A stretch of DNA of 64,000 bases from Fulvivirga imtechensis AK7 (GTDB lineage Bacteria; Bacteroidota; Bacteroidia; Cytophagales; Cyclobacteriaceae). The stretch covers positions 62,001 through 126,000 of the forward strand of contig NZ_AMZN01000070.1 in the NCBI RefSeq assembly GCF_000331535.1, in the 5' to 3' direction. Under the pieces are notes generated by a model. It was given only the letters and a program-made list of their open reading frames with translations, did not search any database and was not told the DNA's origin. The position numbers and the translations under genes are program-made. Shown here piece after piece: positions 42,220-51,285 of this stretch (positions within the stretch are counted from its first letter, which is position 1; every line of letters begins with the position of its first letter).

Positions 42220-43192
42220 ACTTACTTCTTTCTATGGTAAACTGCACCAGTTGGCTCAACGAAGTTTTATAGACGGAGTCTTCAAACTCATTGAGAATAT
42301 CCAGCGCTTCTTTGTAGTACTTTTGCATCACTTTTTCAGCATATTCCAATCCCCCTGACTCCTTCACAAAATGAATAATCTCATTGATCTTCTTCGTGTT
42401 GTCATTGTGATTCCGTACGAGATTGAGTATTCTCCGCTTTTCAAGCCATGAAGCCTGAGCCAGGGCTTTGATAAGTGGCAGTGTCATTTTCTTTTCCCTG
42501 ATGTCAATACCCAGAGGCTTGCCCACTTCAGCCTCCCCATAGTCAAAAAGGTCATCTTTTATCTGAAAAGCCATCCCTACTTTTTCGCCAAACAACTGCA
42601 TTTTTTCTATAGTACCATTCTCCTGACCGGAAGATGCCGCCCCAACACCACAACAGGAAGCGATCAGTGATGCCGTCTTTTGCCTGATGATCTCGTAATA
42701 TACTTCCTCATTAATATCCAGTCGTCTTGCCTTCTCCATTTGCAATAACTCCCCCTCACTCATCATTTTTACGGCATCCGATACTATTTTAAGGAGGTTA
42801 TAATCACCATTATCCACAGATAGCAAAAGCCCTCTGCTCAACAGGTAATCACCTACAAGCACTGCTATCTTATTCTTCCAAAGGGCATTTACTGAAAAAA
42901 AACCACGTCTGTAGTTGGCATCATCCACCACATCATCATGCACAAGAGTGGCGGTGTGCAGCAGTTCGATCAGCGATGCTCCCCGGTATGTCGATTCTGA
43001 AATACCCCCGCAGGCGCCTGCACTAAGAAAAACAAACATCGGACGCATCTGCTTGCCTTTGCGCTTTACGATATAACTCATTATTTTGTCGAGCAACAAT
43101 ACCTTGGTCTTCATAGACGCACGGAATTTCTTTTCAAATTCCTCCATCTCTGAAGCTATAGGAGCCTTGATATCTTTCAGTGTTAAAGCCAT
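42218..43192 (-). CDS. Long-chain polyprenyl diphosphate synthase
   Basis: A trans-isoprenyl diphosphate synthase, likely making the octaprenyl or heptaprenyl chain for menaquinone. The first aspartate-rich motif is LVHDDVVDDANYRRG and the second is FQIKDDLFDYGEAEVGKPLG. No bulky residue at the position 4-5 before the first motif other than LLHTAT, which fits a long product. 324 residues. The stop TAG comes from the adjacent MITE, so the last residues (IERSK) may differ from the ancestral C-terminus. Confidence 0.9.
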   Translation of the reverse strand: MALTLKDIKAPIASEMEEFEKKFRASMKTKVLLLDKIMSYIVKRKGKQMRPMFVFLSAGACGGISESTYRGASLIELLHTATLVHDDVVDDANYRRGFFSVNALWKNKIAVLVGDYLLSRGLLLSVDNGDYNLLKIVSDAVKMMSEGELLQMEKARRLDINEEVYYEIIRQKTASLIASCCGVGAASSGQENGTIEKMQLFGEKVGMAFQIKDDLFDYGEAEVGKPLGIDIREKKMTLPLIKALAQASWLEKRRILNLVRNHNDNTKKINEIIHFVKESGGLEYAEKVMQKYYKEALDILNEFEDSVYKTSLSQLVQFTIERSK

Positions 43193-43248
43193 GGGGGACT
43201 AATGAGGTACAATAATACTGACGAAATCACCCTAATCAAAATATATAA

Positions 43249-44109
43249 ATGACTAACTCTGTGAAATTATTTGACAATATTACCCTTACCAGCAGCCACC
43301 ATTCTAAAAAAATATTGACTGACATCAGGTACATACCTGATCACAGGAAAAAACCGGTCATATTGTTCATACATGGCTTTAAAGGTTTTAAAGATTGGGG
43401 GCACTTCAATCTCATAGCAGACACAGCGGCAGAAGAATGTTTTATATTCGTGAAACCAAATCTTTCACACAATGGCACAACTCCTGAAAATCCGCAGGAT
43501 TTTGCAGACCTTGAAGCCTTTAGTGAGAACAACTTCAGTATTGAACTTGATGATACAGGCACCGTAATCAACTATCTGTTTTCACAAGATTGTGTTGTAC
43601 CCCCTTCTGAAATGGATCTGAATAAATTATTTTTGATGGGGCATAGCAGAGGCGGTGGCCTGGTGCTGCTGAAAGCAAAGGAGGATCGAAGGATAAAAGG
43701 TGTTGCTACCTGGTCTGCAGTAGACGACTTTAACAGATGGACTGACAATCTGTTAAAAGGGTGGAAAGAAAATGAGATTGCCTACGTATATAACAGCAGA
43801 ACAAAACAAAACATGCCTGTAAAGTACCAGATTGTGGAAGACCTGAAATCAAACCATGAACGCTTACATATATCCAATGCGGTGAAAGTCTTGCAAATCC
43901 CGTTCCTGATAGTTCATGGTAGCCAGGATGAGACGGTAGGAGTACAGAGTGCCAGCTATTTACATAAATTAAATCCACAATCAGAGTTGTTGATCATAGA
44001 TGGCGCCAATCATGTACTGGGAGGCGCCCATCCATATTATCAGTCAATTTTGCCCGATCATACACAAACAGCACTGAAACAGACACTGAATTTTTTTAAA
44101 CATATCTAG
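43249..44109 (+). CDS. Alpha/beta-hydrolase (dienelactone-hydrolase-like)
   Basis: The alpha/beta-hydrolase fold is clear: ILFIHGFKGFKDWGHFNLIA (oxyanion strand and loop), nucleophile elbow LMGHSRGGGLVLL, acid IVHGSQDETVG, and final His in IIDGANHVLGG. 286 residues, cytosolic (no signal). Such proteins act as esterases, lipases or peptidases; the substrate is unknown. It is followed after 5 bases by an MscS channel gene on the same strand. Confidence 0.88.
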   Translation: MTNSVKLFDNITLTSSHHSKKILTDIRYIPDHRKKPVILFIHGFKGFKDWGHFNLIADTAAEECFIFVKPNLSHNGTTPENPQDFADLEAFSENNFSIELDDTGTVINYLFSQDCVVPPSEMDLNKLFLMGHSRGGGLVLLKAKEDRRIKGVATWSAVDDFNRWTDNLLKGWKENEIAYVYNSRTKQNMPVKYQIVEDLKSNHERLHISNAVKVLQIPFLIVHGSQDETVGVQSASYLHKLNPQSELLIIDGANHVLGGAHPYYQSILPDHTQTALKQTLNFFKHI

Positions 44110-44114
44110 GAATA

Positions 44115-44984
44115 ATGGAGCTCAAAAACATATTGAACAACGAATCTAAGTTGATAGAATACCTTATTATACCAATGATCATATTGGTTATAGCTTTTAT
44201 ATTTTCTAAAATCTTAAGATTGATCATGAGTAAATTTGTAAAAGCCGCTTCCTCCAAGCTGAATGTAGACCCTACGAAATATAATTTTTTAAAAAATGCG
44301 GTAAGTTTTATTGTTTTTATGATAGCTATTATAGTCATTTTTCAAAGTATCCCTCCTCTGCGTGCTTATGGTGTAACACTCTTTGCGAGTGCTGGTATTC
44401 TGGCAGCTATTGTTGGTTTTGCTTCTCAATCTGCATTTTCCAATATCATCAGCGGAGTATTTATAGTGATCTTTAAGCCTTTTCGCGTTGATGACATTAT
44501 AAACATTGGTGAATTACATGCCGGTGTGGTGGAAGACATAACGCTTCGTCATACAATCATCAAAAATTTCGAAAACAGAAGAATAGTGATCCCAAACTCT
44601 ATTATCAGCGAGCAGACCATTACCAATTCTACTCTTACAGAAGATAAGGTCTGTATGTTTGTATTCATGGGGATCAGTTACGATTCGGATATCGACTTAG
44701 CCATGAAGATCATCCAGGAGGAAGCAGAGAAACACCCTTTCCAGATTGATAACCGTAGCCAGGAAGATGTTGATAAAGGCATACCCGAAATTATTGTCAG
44801 GCTAATCGGCTTCGGTGATAGCTCTGTCAACCTGCGGGCCTCAGTATGGGCAAGCAACCCGCGCGATGGCTTTGCCATGAAGTGCGATCTGCACAAATCG
44901 ATCAAAGAAAGGTTTGATCAGGAAGGTATAGAAATACCTTTTCCGTATCGTACAATTGTTTATAAAGAAAAGAAAACAGAATAG
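44115..44984 (+). CDS. MscS family mechanosensitive channel
   Basis: The protein has three helices, with TM1 LIEYLIIPMIILVIAFIFSK and TM2 AVSFIVFMIAIIVIFQSI. The pore helix is LFASAGILAAIVGFASQSAF, followed by SNIISGVFIVIFKPFRVDDI, the conserved MscS beta-domain entry. 289 residues, close to E. coli MscS. It lies between the hydrolase and corA, both within a few bases, so channel and magnesium transporter are likely expressed together. Confidence 0.92.
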   Translation: MELKNILNNESKLIEYLIIPMIILVIAFIFSKILRLIMSKFVKAASSKLNVDPTKYNFLKNAVSFIVFMIAIIVIFQSIPPLRAYGVTLFASAGILAAIVGFASQSAFSNIISGVFIVIFKPFRVDDIINIGELHAGVVEDITLRHTIIKNFENRRIVIPNSIISEQTITNSTLTEDKVCMFVFMGISYDSDIDLAMKIIQEEAEKHPFQIDNRSQEDVDKGIPEIIVRLIGFGDSSVNLRASVWASNPRDGFAMKCDLHKSIKERFDQEGIEIPFPYRTIVYKEKKTE

Positions 44985-44986
44985 CT

Positions 44987-46087
44987 ATGCAATTACCCAG
45001 ATTATCCAAACTCCCCAAACTCGCAGGAATCCGCAACTCTCAGGCGAAAGCCGGACTACCTCCCGGAACACTGATATTTGTGGGTGATAAGGTAAGTGAC
45101 AAGTCGCAGGTAGATCTGATCGCTTATAACGAACATGAGATAGAGGAGTACAGCAGTCAAAATACTGAGCAGATCATCGGGCGACTGGACAAGACCAAGG
45201 TAAACTGGGTAAATATCGATGGCTTGCATAATGTTGATCTCATTGAGCAGATCGGTGAGCACTTTCACCTCCACCCTTTGTTGCTTGAGGATGTACTTAA
45301 CACAGAGCACAGACCCAAATCTGAAGATTATGCGGATCATTTATTTTTTGTGTTAAAGACTCTCTACAACCTCACCGGAGACTCTATAACCTATGAGCAG
45401 ATCAGCTTCGTGCTGGGCAAAAATTACCTACTTTCATTCCAGGAAAAAGAAGGTGATATCTTTGATGGTTTTAGGAACAGACTCCGGCAGATCAATAATA
45501 ATAAAAACCGGGCGCGAAAGAAGGGGTCCGATTACTTATTTTACCGGCTTATTGACACTGTTGTAGATGGATATTATTCTATTCTCGAGAAAGTGGGAGA
45601 GCGAATAGAGATACTTGAAGATGAAGTTTATGACAATCCTAGCAGAGCAACCTTAAAAAAGATACAACAACTAAAAAAAGAGCTTGTTTTCTTAAGAAAA
45701 TCAGTATATCCTTTACGAGAAGCTTTGAGTAAGGTGACTAAAGGAGAGTATTCTTTTATAAAAAAAGACACTCTTCCCTTTTTTAGTGACGTGTATGACC
45801 ACACCATTCATGTGATAGAAACAGTGGAAACTTATCGGGATCTGGTAACTGGTGTGATGGATATGTACATGACCAGTGTTAGCAACAGGATGAATGAGGT
45901 CATGAAAGTACTGACGGTAATAGCGACCATTTTTATTCCACTGACCTTCATTGTGGGGGTATATGGAATGAACTTTGAGTATATACCGGAGCTGAGTTGG
46001 AAATATGGATATTTTGGCACCTGGGGAGTAATGCTGCTGATCTGCATCGGTATGTTGATGTATTTCAAGCGTAAAAAGTGGTTGTAA
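44987..46087 (+). CDS. corA: CorA magnesium/cobalt transporter
   Basis: The C-terminus carries the selectivity motif YGMNFEYIPELSWKYG after the first membrane helix (IATIFIPLTFIVGV) and a second helix (YFGTWGVMLLICIGMLMYF) with the basic tail KRKKWL. The long N-terminal part is the cytosolic funnel (VNWVNIDGLHNVDLIEQIGE). 366 residues, intact. It imports Mg2+ (or Co2+/Ni2+) down the membrane potential. It starts 2 bases after the mscS stop. Confidence 0.94.
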   Translation: MQLPRLSKLPKLAGIRNSQAKAGLPPGTLIFVGDKVSDKSQVDLIAYNEHEIEEYSSQNTEQIIGRLDKTKVNWVNIDGLHNVDLIEQIGEHFHLHPLLLEDVLNTEHRPKSEDYADHLFFVLKTLYNLTGDSITYEQISFVLGKNYLLSFQEKEGDIFDGFRNRLRQINNNKNRARKKGSDYLFYRLIDTVVDGYYSILEKVGERIEILEDEVYDNPSRATLKKIQQLKKELVFLRKSVYPLREALSKVTKGEYSFIKKDTLPFFSDVYDHTIHVIETVETYRDLVTGVMDMYMTSVSNRMNEVMKVLTVIATIFIPLTFIVGVYGMNFEYIPELSWKYGYFGTWGVMLLICIGMLMYFKRKKWL

Positions 46088-46092
46088 GAATT

Positions 46093-47412
46093 TTACCAAG
46101 CCGTCTGAAGGATTAACCCTATGCCTGCCCCGGTGCCCAGCTTCGGGAATAAAAATCCGGTAAAATCATCGCAATGTATTCCCAATCGTGTTTTGCGAAT
46201 TCTTACACCCATTAAGCCTCCTATGGCGAGATCATTAAAGCCACCCCAGGAGCTACTTATACCTACAAAGAAGGTTTTTAATATCCTTTGATTATAGCCA
46301 ATGCTAATTCGCGGTTCACGCGTTACCCCCGGTAGTTCGGAAAATCCCTTTACCAAAGTGATGAAAATATTACCAGGATTTCGTTCGGGGTCATCGTATA
46401 CAAACCTATATGAATATTGCAACATCAGCCGTGTGCCTAAAGCCATTTTAAAGTTTTTATCAGTTACCACCTTATTATCAAAAATATTAGCCACACTGTC
46501 AGCATAGTTACTCAGGTCTTCAAGATCCCGGCGGGTAAGCCCGGAGTAAAGTATAGTGTTATTATCGTTAAAAACTTTAGTTTCGTTAAAAAAGGTTATG
46601 GAGCCAATGTCGCTGACACCCACATCAAAGTAATGTCGCTTTTCATAGCTCATGGTTATTCCCACATTGCCTCCCCATCCATGACCGCGCCCCTTAAAAA
46701 AGGAAAAATTTTCGATGCCGGATGTATAAATACTATAGTCATAATCCAGTTGCAGGTAGTCACCGTTTTCTCCTGTGGTAAAAAATAATTGATTGGCAGG
46801 CATATAGATCGCTGCCAGACCGTAATAAAATTTTAAAGATGCACCACCTCGCAATCTCAGATCTCCAACTCTGAGTATATCCATGGCGCCAGCAAAAGCA
46901 AACTCTCTAAAATAACGGGCATCCAGAGATACCTGACTTAGATCCACCCGCTGCCCTTCAAACTGTGCATTCCCTTTCCATGCCAACTGCAACAGTGACT
47001 TCGGGTACCGAAAACTGGCAGACATCCGATCTGTAATGCCAAAACCAATAGTTGCCCTGTGACGGGTATGCGTTAATTGATAAGCGATGCCAAGCAACAT
47101 GACATCCTGACCTGCTCCAATAATATTTTCCCTGTCCAGCTCACCTATAAAAGTACCAATATCGGTATCTGTAATGCTACCTTTATTCCTGATATCCGTA
47201 ATGGTGGCATAAGACAAAGATTTATTGGCGATCCATGCTTTGTAGTTAAAGCCCATCATCATCCGGTCTTTACCCAAGTGCAATGTCGATGGCAAAAACT
47301 TAGCTGCTGAAATGGAGCCTCTGTAGCCATAATGCAACTGAAGATTATTCTGCCCCCTGGAAAAGGTTACAATAAACAAAACACATGAAATAGTTACTAA
47401 TCCCCTGACCAT
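46093..47412 (-). CDS. DUF5723 family outer-membrane protein
   Basis: A signal peptide (VTISCVLFIVTFSRGQ) is followed by a beta-rich DUF5723 domain (LHYGYRGSISAAKFLPSTLH, SIYTSGIENFSFFKGRGHGW, LMLQYSYRFVYDDPERNPGN) and an end GIGLILQTAW with an aromatic terminal residue typical of outer-membrane barrels. 439 residues. The function is unknown. Its start is 2 bases after the stop of the upstream lipoprotein gene, so the pair is co-transcribed. The 3' end faces corA with 5 bases between. Confidence 0.82.
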   Translation of the reverse strand: MVRGLVTISCVLFIVTFSRGQNNLQLHYGYRGSISAAKFLPSTLHLGKDRMMMGFNYKAWIANKSLSYATITDIRNKGSITDTDIGTFIGELDRENIIGAGQDVMLLGIAYQLTHTRHRATIGFGITDRMSASFRYPKSLLQLAWKGNAQFEGQRVDLSQVSLDARYFREFAFAGAMDILRVGDLRLRGGASLKFYYGLAAIYMPANQLFFTTGENGDYLQLDYDYSIYTSGIENFSFFKGRGHGWGGNVGITMSYEKRHYFDVGVSDIGSITFFNETKVFNDNNTILYSGLTRRDLEDLSNYADSVANIFDNKVVTDKNFKMALGTRLMLQYSYRFVYDDPERNPGNIFITLVKGFSELPGVTREPRISIGYNQRILKTFFVGISSSWGGFNDLAIGGLMGVRIRKTRLGIHCDDFTGFLFPKLGTGAGIGLILQTAW

Positions 47413-47414
47413 AC

Positions 47415-49439
47415 TTATTCATTTTTCAGCACTACCCGAAAGTCTCCATTCATTTTTAGGTTCACCCGTGAGTCGGAGAATATTTTTACTTTCTGCTCAC
47501 CAGATGTGTTGAGTACAAAAACTGGTTGTGCGTAACTGGCCATATTGAGATGCTCTACAGCATCATTATCAAGAGTGATCACAAATTTCACCTCTGATGG
47601 CCTGATGACCCTTCCCTGCTCATCGACCTCACCTGCCGTGATCAGCCTGCGCTCAACAAAAAGAGAGTCCAGCACATTTTTTTCATCATCCATAAAATAT
47701 ACTTGCAGTAGAAGTTCCACCGGCAACATATTAGTGGCCACTGTTATCAGGTCGCCACTAAGCACCTCTGAATAGCTGTTTTCAAAGGCAACATCAAGGT
47801 CCAGGGTATCGGTGAAGGTGAGCTCATTGGCTTCAAAATTAAGCGGAAACTCGGTTTCTATGTACCCGGATACTATGCTTGTATCCAGGGCAAATTGTGA
47901 CAGGTCCTCTTGCGCTGTTCCGATCCTAACGGGAAAGGAAAAAACGATCTCTGATGGAAGCAGACTCAAAAAATCATCAAAATTTGGTTCGTTATCTTCG
48001 TTAAGTTCGATTTTGCTCAGTTGGTTATGGCCTGGCGTATGGGCTGGCGCTACGGACACCTGTTTAAGAGAATTCCTGATAAGTACTGCCACACCCGGAT
48101 GAAGTTTAGAATTTGTACCTCTCACGTAAAGATCATTATTATCAATCAAACTGACGCCCGTCCCCAATTCATTATGCACATATGCTGTAACTGTCGGTGA
48201 AGAAAAGTTTATTGTACCACTTACCACATGGTCGAAAAAATCCACTTCCAGGCCGCCATTAAGCAGGTGCTCGTAACTACCCAGGTAACCAAAAACAGCA
48301 GATGGTCTAATATTGGATATTTCCAGTGAACCGGAAAGAGGCTGTGAGAAGTCTACGGTAACAGGACCATTACTCCCTGGTGAAGAAATGGAAAATGAAA
48401 AAGCAATTGTGTTGGCCAATGCCTGCCCTCCATTGCTCATGTCGATCTCAGTGCCTTCCAAGGCTATATCCACTCGCTGATCAGTTTCCATATCTATACT
48501 TTCCTGTAATGGCTGTCCATCCTGCATCGCTGAATTAAATGTGATATCTAAAGCTACCGGAAAATTTGTGGTCTGGTCCATGACAGCTTTGATATTGCCA
48601 TCACTAATATGAATTGCCGTAAGCTTCGCTCCATAAGGCAGTACAAAAGAGGTTGCATATTGCTGAGTCTGGGCAGCGAAGGGTGGAATGACCAATGTAG
48701 CTTTGGCCAACCTTAAATCAGTAAGGGATAGCCTGAAACCCAGACGATCACCGGCAGTAATAGTTCCTTCTGAAGTGCCATCTGAAGATATATTGCTGAC
48801 AACAACTTCTAATTTATTTCCAATGCGTTTTCCTGCCAGCGAAGCCAGCGGAGCAATGGTATACTCAGACTTAGCTGCTAATGAAGAAGCTGCCACATGA
48901 GAAACGACCACACTGCCATCGTCACTATTAATAATTTCAATTTTAAGACCGGCATCTATACTGAACGGGAACCCATTCTCTACAGTTAATGCTATTTCTC
49001 CTGATTCAAAAAGCGCCTCGATAAAATATTCGGATATATCAGCCGCATCAGTGATCTCTTCTACATGAAAGGGGGGTACATACACATTTGAGCCCTCAGG
49101 CAGCTCTAGTTCCTGCGCACTGATACCAGCCTCAAATTCGAAGTCATCTATCCCATTGGGGATGCCGGGAAGCTTGAAATCAACCTTTTTATCCGGGATT
49201 TCCAGGTAGTCTTTTAATCTAAAACTATCTCGGTGACTTAAATATACTATTGACAACGCCCCGGAAGAGTCTTCTTTTAATTTTAAATCCTCATTGAGCA
49301 CAATATCACTTATACTAAAATCAGCATTTATCAATGGCAGCAGTACCTCCGATTCCCAGGCGGGAAGGTCTATTTCCCTGGGATCACACCCCTGCAATAG
49401 TATTATCAAAAACAAGACACATATTTTATATGCTTTCAT
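47415..49439 (-). CDS. Large lipoprotein of unknown function
   Basis: The N-terminus YKICVLFLIILLQGCDPREI contains a lipobox (LLQGC), so it should be a lipoprotein. The 674 residues are beta-rich with repeated long-loop blocks (for example LEGTEIDMSNGGQALANTIA, VDFFDHVVSGTINFSSPTVT). No catalytic motif is seen and I do not recognise the family. It is the first gene of a pair with the DUF5723 barrel. A surface lipoprotein plus barrel pairing fits surface assembly or polymer handling, but this is speculative. Confidence 0.7.
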   Translation of the reverse strand: MKAYKICVLFLIILLQGCDPREIDLPAWESEVLLPLINADFSISDIVLNEDLKLKEDSSGALSIVYLSHRDSFRLKDYLEIPDKKVDFKLPGIPNGIDDFEFEAGISAQELELPEGSNVYVPPFHVEEITDAADISEYFIEALFESGEIALTVENGFPFSIDAGLKIEIINSDDGSVVVSHVAASSLAAKSEYTIAPLASLAGKRIGNKLEVVVSNISSDGTSEGTITAGDRLGFRLSLTDLRLAKATLVIPPFAAQTQQYATSFVLPYGAKLTAIHISDGNIKAVMDQTTNFPVALDITFNSAMQDGQPLQESIDMETDQRVDIALEGTEIDMSNGGQALANTIAFSFSISSPGSNGPVTVDFSQPLSGSLEISNIRPSAVFGYLGSYEHLLNGGLEVDFFDHVVSGTINFSSPTVTAYVHNELGTGVSLIDNNDLYVRGTNSKLHPGVAVLIRNSLKQVSVAPAHTPGHNQLSKIELNEDNEPNFDDFLSLLPSEIVFSFPVRIGTAQEDLSQFALDTSIVSGYIETEFPLNFEANELTFTDTLDLDVAFENSYSEVLSGDLITVATNMLPVELLLQVYFMDDEKNVLDSLFVERRLITAGEVDEQGRVIRPSEVKFVITLDNDAVEHLNMASYAQPVFVLNTSGEQKVKIFSDSRVNLKMNGDFRVVLKNE

Positions 49440-49483
49440 CTCTTATTCTTTAATTTTAGAAAAATAAAACAATTTAGTCTTTC

Positions 49484-51070
49484 ATGAAAACTCTTCTTAC
49501 TATTCTCATTTACATTTTATCCGGCACACTGCATGCTCAGAGTGACAAAATATCTAATAATGAGATCAGAAGGATAATTGAGCTTAAACAATACAACATT
49601 GATGGGGAATTGATGTTTTGCAAAAAAACATTGCCTGAATTCTACTTCGACAGGGCCTTCAAACCAGCCTGGACCAATGATGACAATATTTCAGAGCTAA
49701 TAGAGCAGATCAAGCTGGCGGAAAACGAGGGACTAAATACTTCAGATTATCATTATGAGTATTTAAAGACCAACTATACTGGTATGCATTCCTTAACTCC
49801 TGAGATGGATATTCTGCTCACAGATGCATATTTATTATTCGCATCGCATTTAATTGCAGGAAAGGTAGATCCGGTAACCCTAAATGCGGAGTGGAGGGCC
49901 ACCCGAAAGGAAACTAACTTAAAAAAACTGCTTGCCGAGGCGCTGGATAATATTGAAATAGCACGAAGCCTCAACAGCCTTAAGCCCACCTATAAAACTT
50001 ATGTGCGGTTAAAAAGCGCACTCAAGTCTTACCGGAAAATAAAATCCAACGGAGGCTGGCCCCGCATCCCAGAAGGGGAATCAATAAAACCCAAAGCCAC
50101 TGATCCGAGAATACCTCTTATCAGGAAAAGACTGGCTGTCACAGGCCTTCTTGCTCATGAACCGGTTGCAGACTCGCTTGTTTATGATGCAGAACTTGAA
50201 AGCGCGGTAAAAGTATTTCAAAAGAAAAACGGTCTGGAAGCGGATGGTGTCATTGGGAAAGGCACCTTTAACGTGATGAATGAAACTGTGGATAAGCGAA
50301 TACAACAGATAATTCTAAATATGGAACGCTGCAGATGGCTGCCACTTGACATGGGGGCGCATTACATTTTGGTAAACATAGCCAACTATGAGCTGGAAGT
50401 AGTAAAGAACAATGAACTGCAATTGGAAATGGATGTAGTAGTAGGCAAGCCATACCGCAAGACGCCCGTCTTTAGCCAAAAAATGCTCTATATTGTTTTT
50501 AACCCCTACTGGACTATACCCCCTACCATTTTACACAATGATATCATTCCTGCTGTTAGAAACAACTTAAATTACTTACGCAAAAACAACATAAAAGTAA
50601 TTAAAGGAAATACAGAGATCGATCCGTCTTCAATCAATTGGGCTGAAGCAAAACCGGGTAATTTTCCATACCAGCTCAGGCAGGACCCCGGGCTGGATAA
50701 TGCTCTTGGGGTGGTGAAGTTTATGTTTCCTAACCCCTACAATGTATACATGCATGACACGAATCACCGGGAACTTTTTAGTAAAACCGACCGGGCGTTG
50801 AGCTCAGGCTGTATCCGGCTTTCCCGCCCTATAGATCTGGCTGTTTATCTGCTAAAAGACCATCCGGCAGAATGGACAGAGGAGCGGATCAATAAGGTAA
50901 TTGGAAAAGATAAGAACTATACCGTTATGCTGGCAGAAGAGGTAGATGTACATATACTATACTGGACAGCTTTCGTTGATGAAAACGGATCGATTAACTT
51001 CAGAAAAGATATATACGACAGGGATGAGGTACTATGGCGCGCTCTGCAAAAGTCTCCGCCCTCTATTTAG
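49484..51070 (+). CDS. L,D-transpeptidase with peptidoglycan-binding domain (YcbB/LdtD-like)
   Basis: The enzyme should form 3-3 cross-links in peptidoglycan or attach proteins to it. A signal peptide (TLLTILIYILSGTLHAQS) is followed by a scaffold region, a PG_binding_1 domain (LESAVKVFQKKNGLEADGVI, about 245) and a YkuD catalytic domain from about 290 with His in VYMHDTNHRELFS and the nucleophilic Cys in RALSSGCIRLSRP. 528 residues. The stop TAG (51068-51070) lies in the target duplication of MITE copy 6, so the gene ends exactly at the insertion. Confidence 0.9.
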   Translation: MKTLLTILIYILSGTLHAQSDKISNNEIRRIIELKQYNIDGELMFCKKTLPEFYFDRAFKPAWTNDDNISELIEQIKLAENEGLNTSDYHYEYLKTNYTGMHSLTPEMDILLTDAYLLFASHLIAGKVDPVTLNAEWRATRKETNLKKLLAEALDNIEIARSLNSLKPTYKTYVRLKSALKSYRKIKSNGGWPRIPEGESIKPKATDPRIPLIRKRLAVTGLLAHEPVADSLVYDAELESAVKVFQKKNGLEADGVIGKGTFNVMNETVDKRIQQIILNMERCRWLPLDMGAHYILVNIANYELEVVKNNELQLEMDVVVGKPYRKTPVFSQKMLYIVFNPYWTIPPTILHNDIIPAVRNNLNYLRKNNIKVIKGNTEIDPSSINWAEAKPGNFPYQLRQDPGLDNALGVVKFMFPNPYNVYMHDTNHRELFSKTDRALSSGCIRLSRPIDLAVYLLKDHPAEWTEERINKVIGKDKNYTVMLAEEVDVHILYWTAFVDENGSINFRKDIYDRDEVLWRALQKSPPSI

Positions 51071-51216
51071 CGTTTGTAAGAAAAGTCTAAGTGGCTTTAA
51101 GAAAACGTTCCCGCCAGAGGGTGGTACGAAGTCCCAAAAAAGCAAAACGCACTAAGGTATGTGAGCATTGTTTGGGACGAGCGTAACGCGGATATTGACG
51201 TTTTCTTAGAGACACT
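51071..51216 (+). repeat. MITE-like element, copy 6
   Basis: The left end is CGTTTGTAAGAAAAGTCTAA and the right end (reverse complement) is AGTGTCTCTAAGAAAACGTC. A perfect 6-bp duplication ATTTAG flanks it (51065-51070 and 51217-51222). The duplicated bases include the TAG of the upstream L,D-transpeptidase. This is the best evidence that the family transposes. Confidence 0.85.
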
Positions 51217-51285
51217 ATTTAGCATTCATTTTCAATTTCTTCGTCCTTCAGATCTTCATTATCACCGTTCTCGAACTGTACTGTT

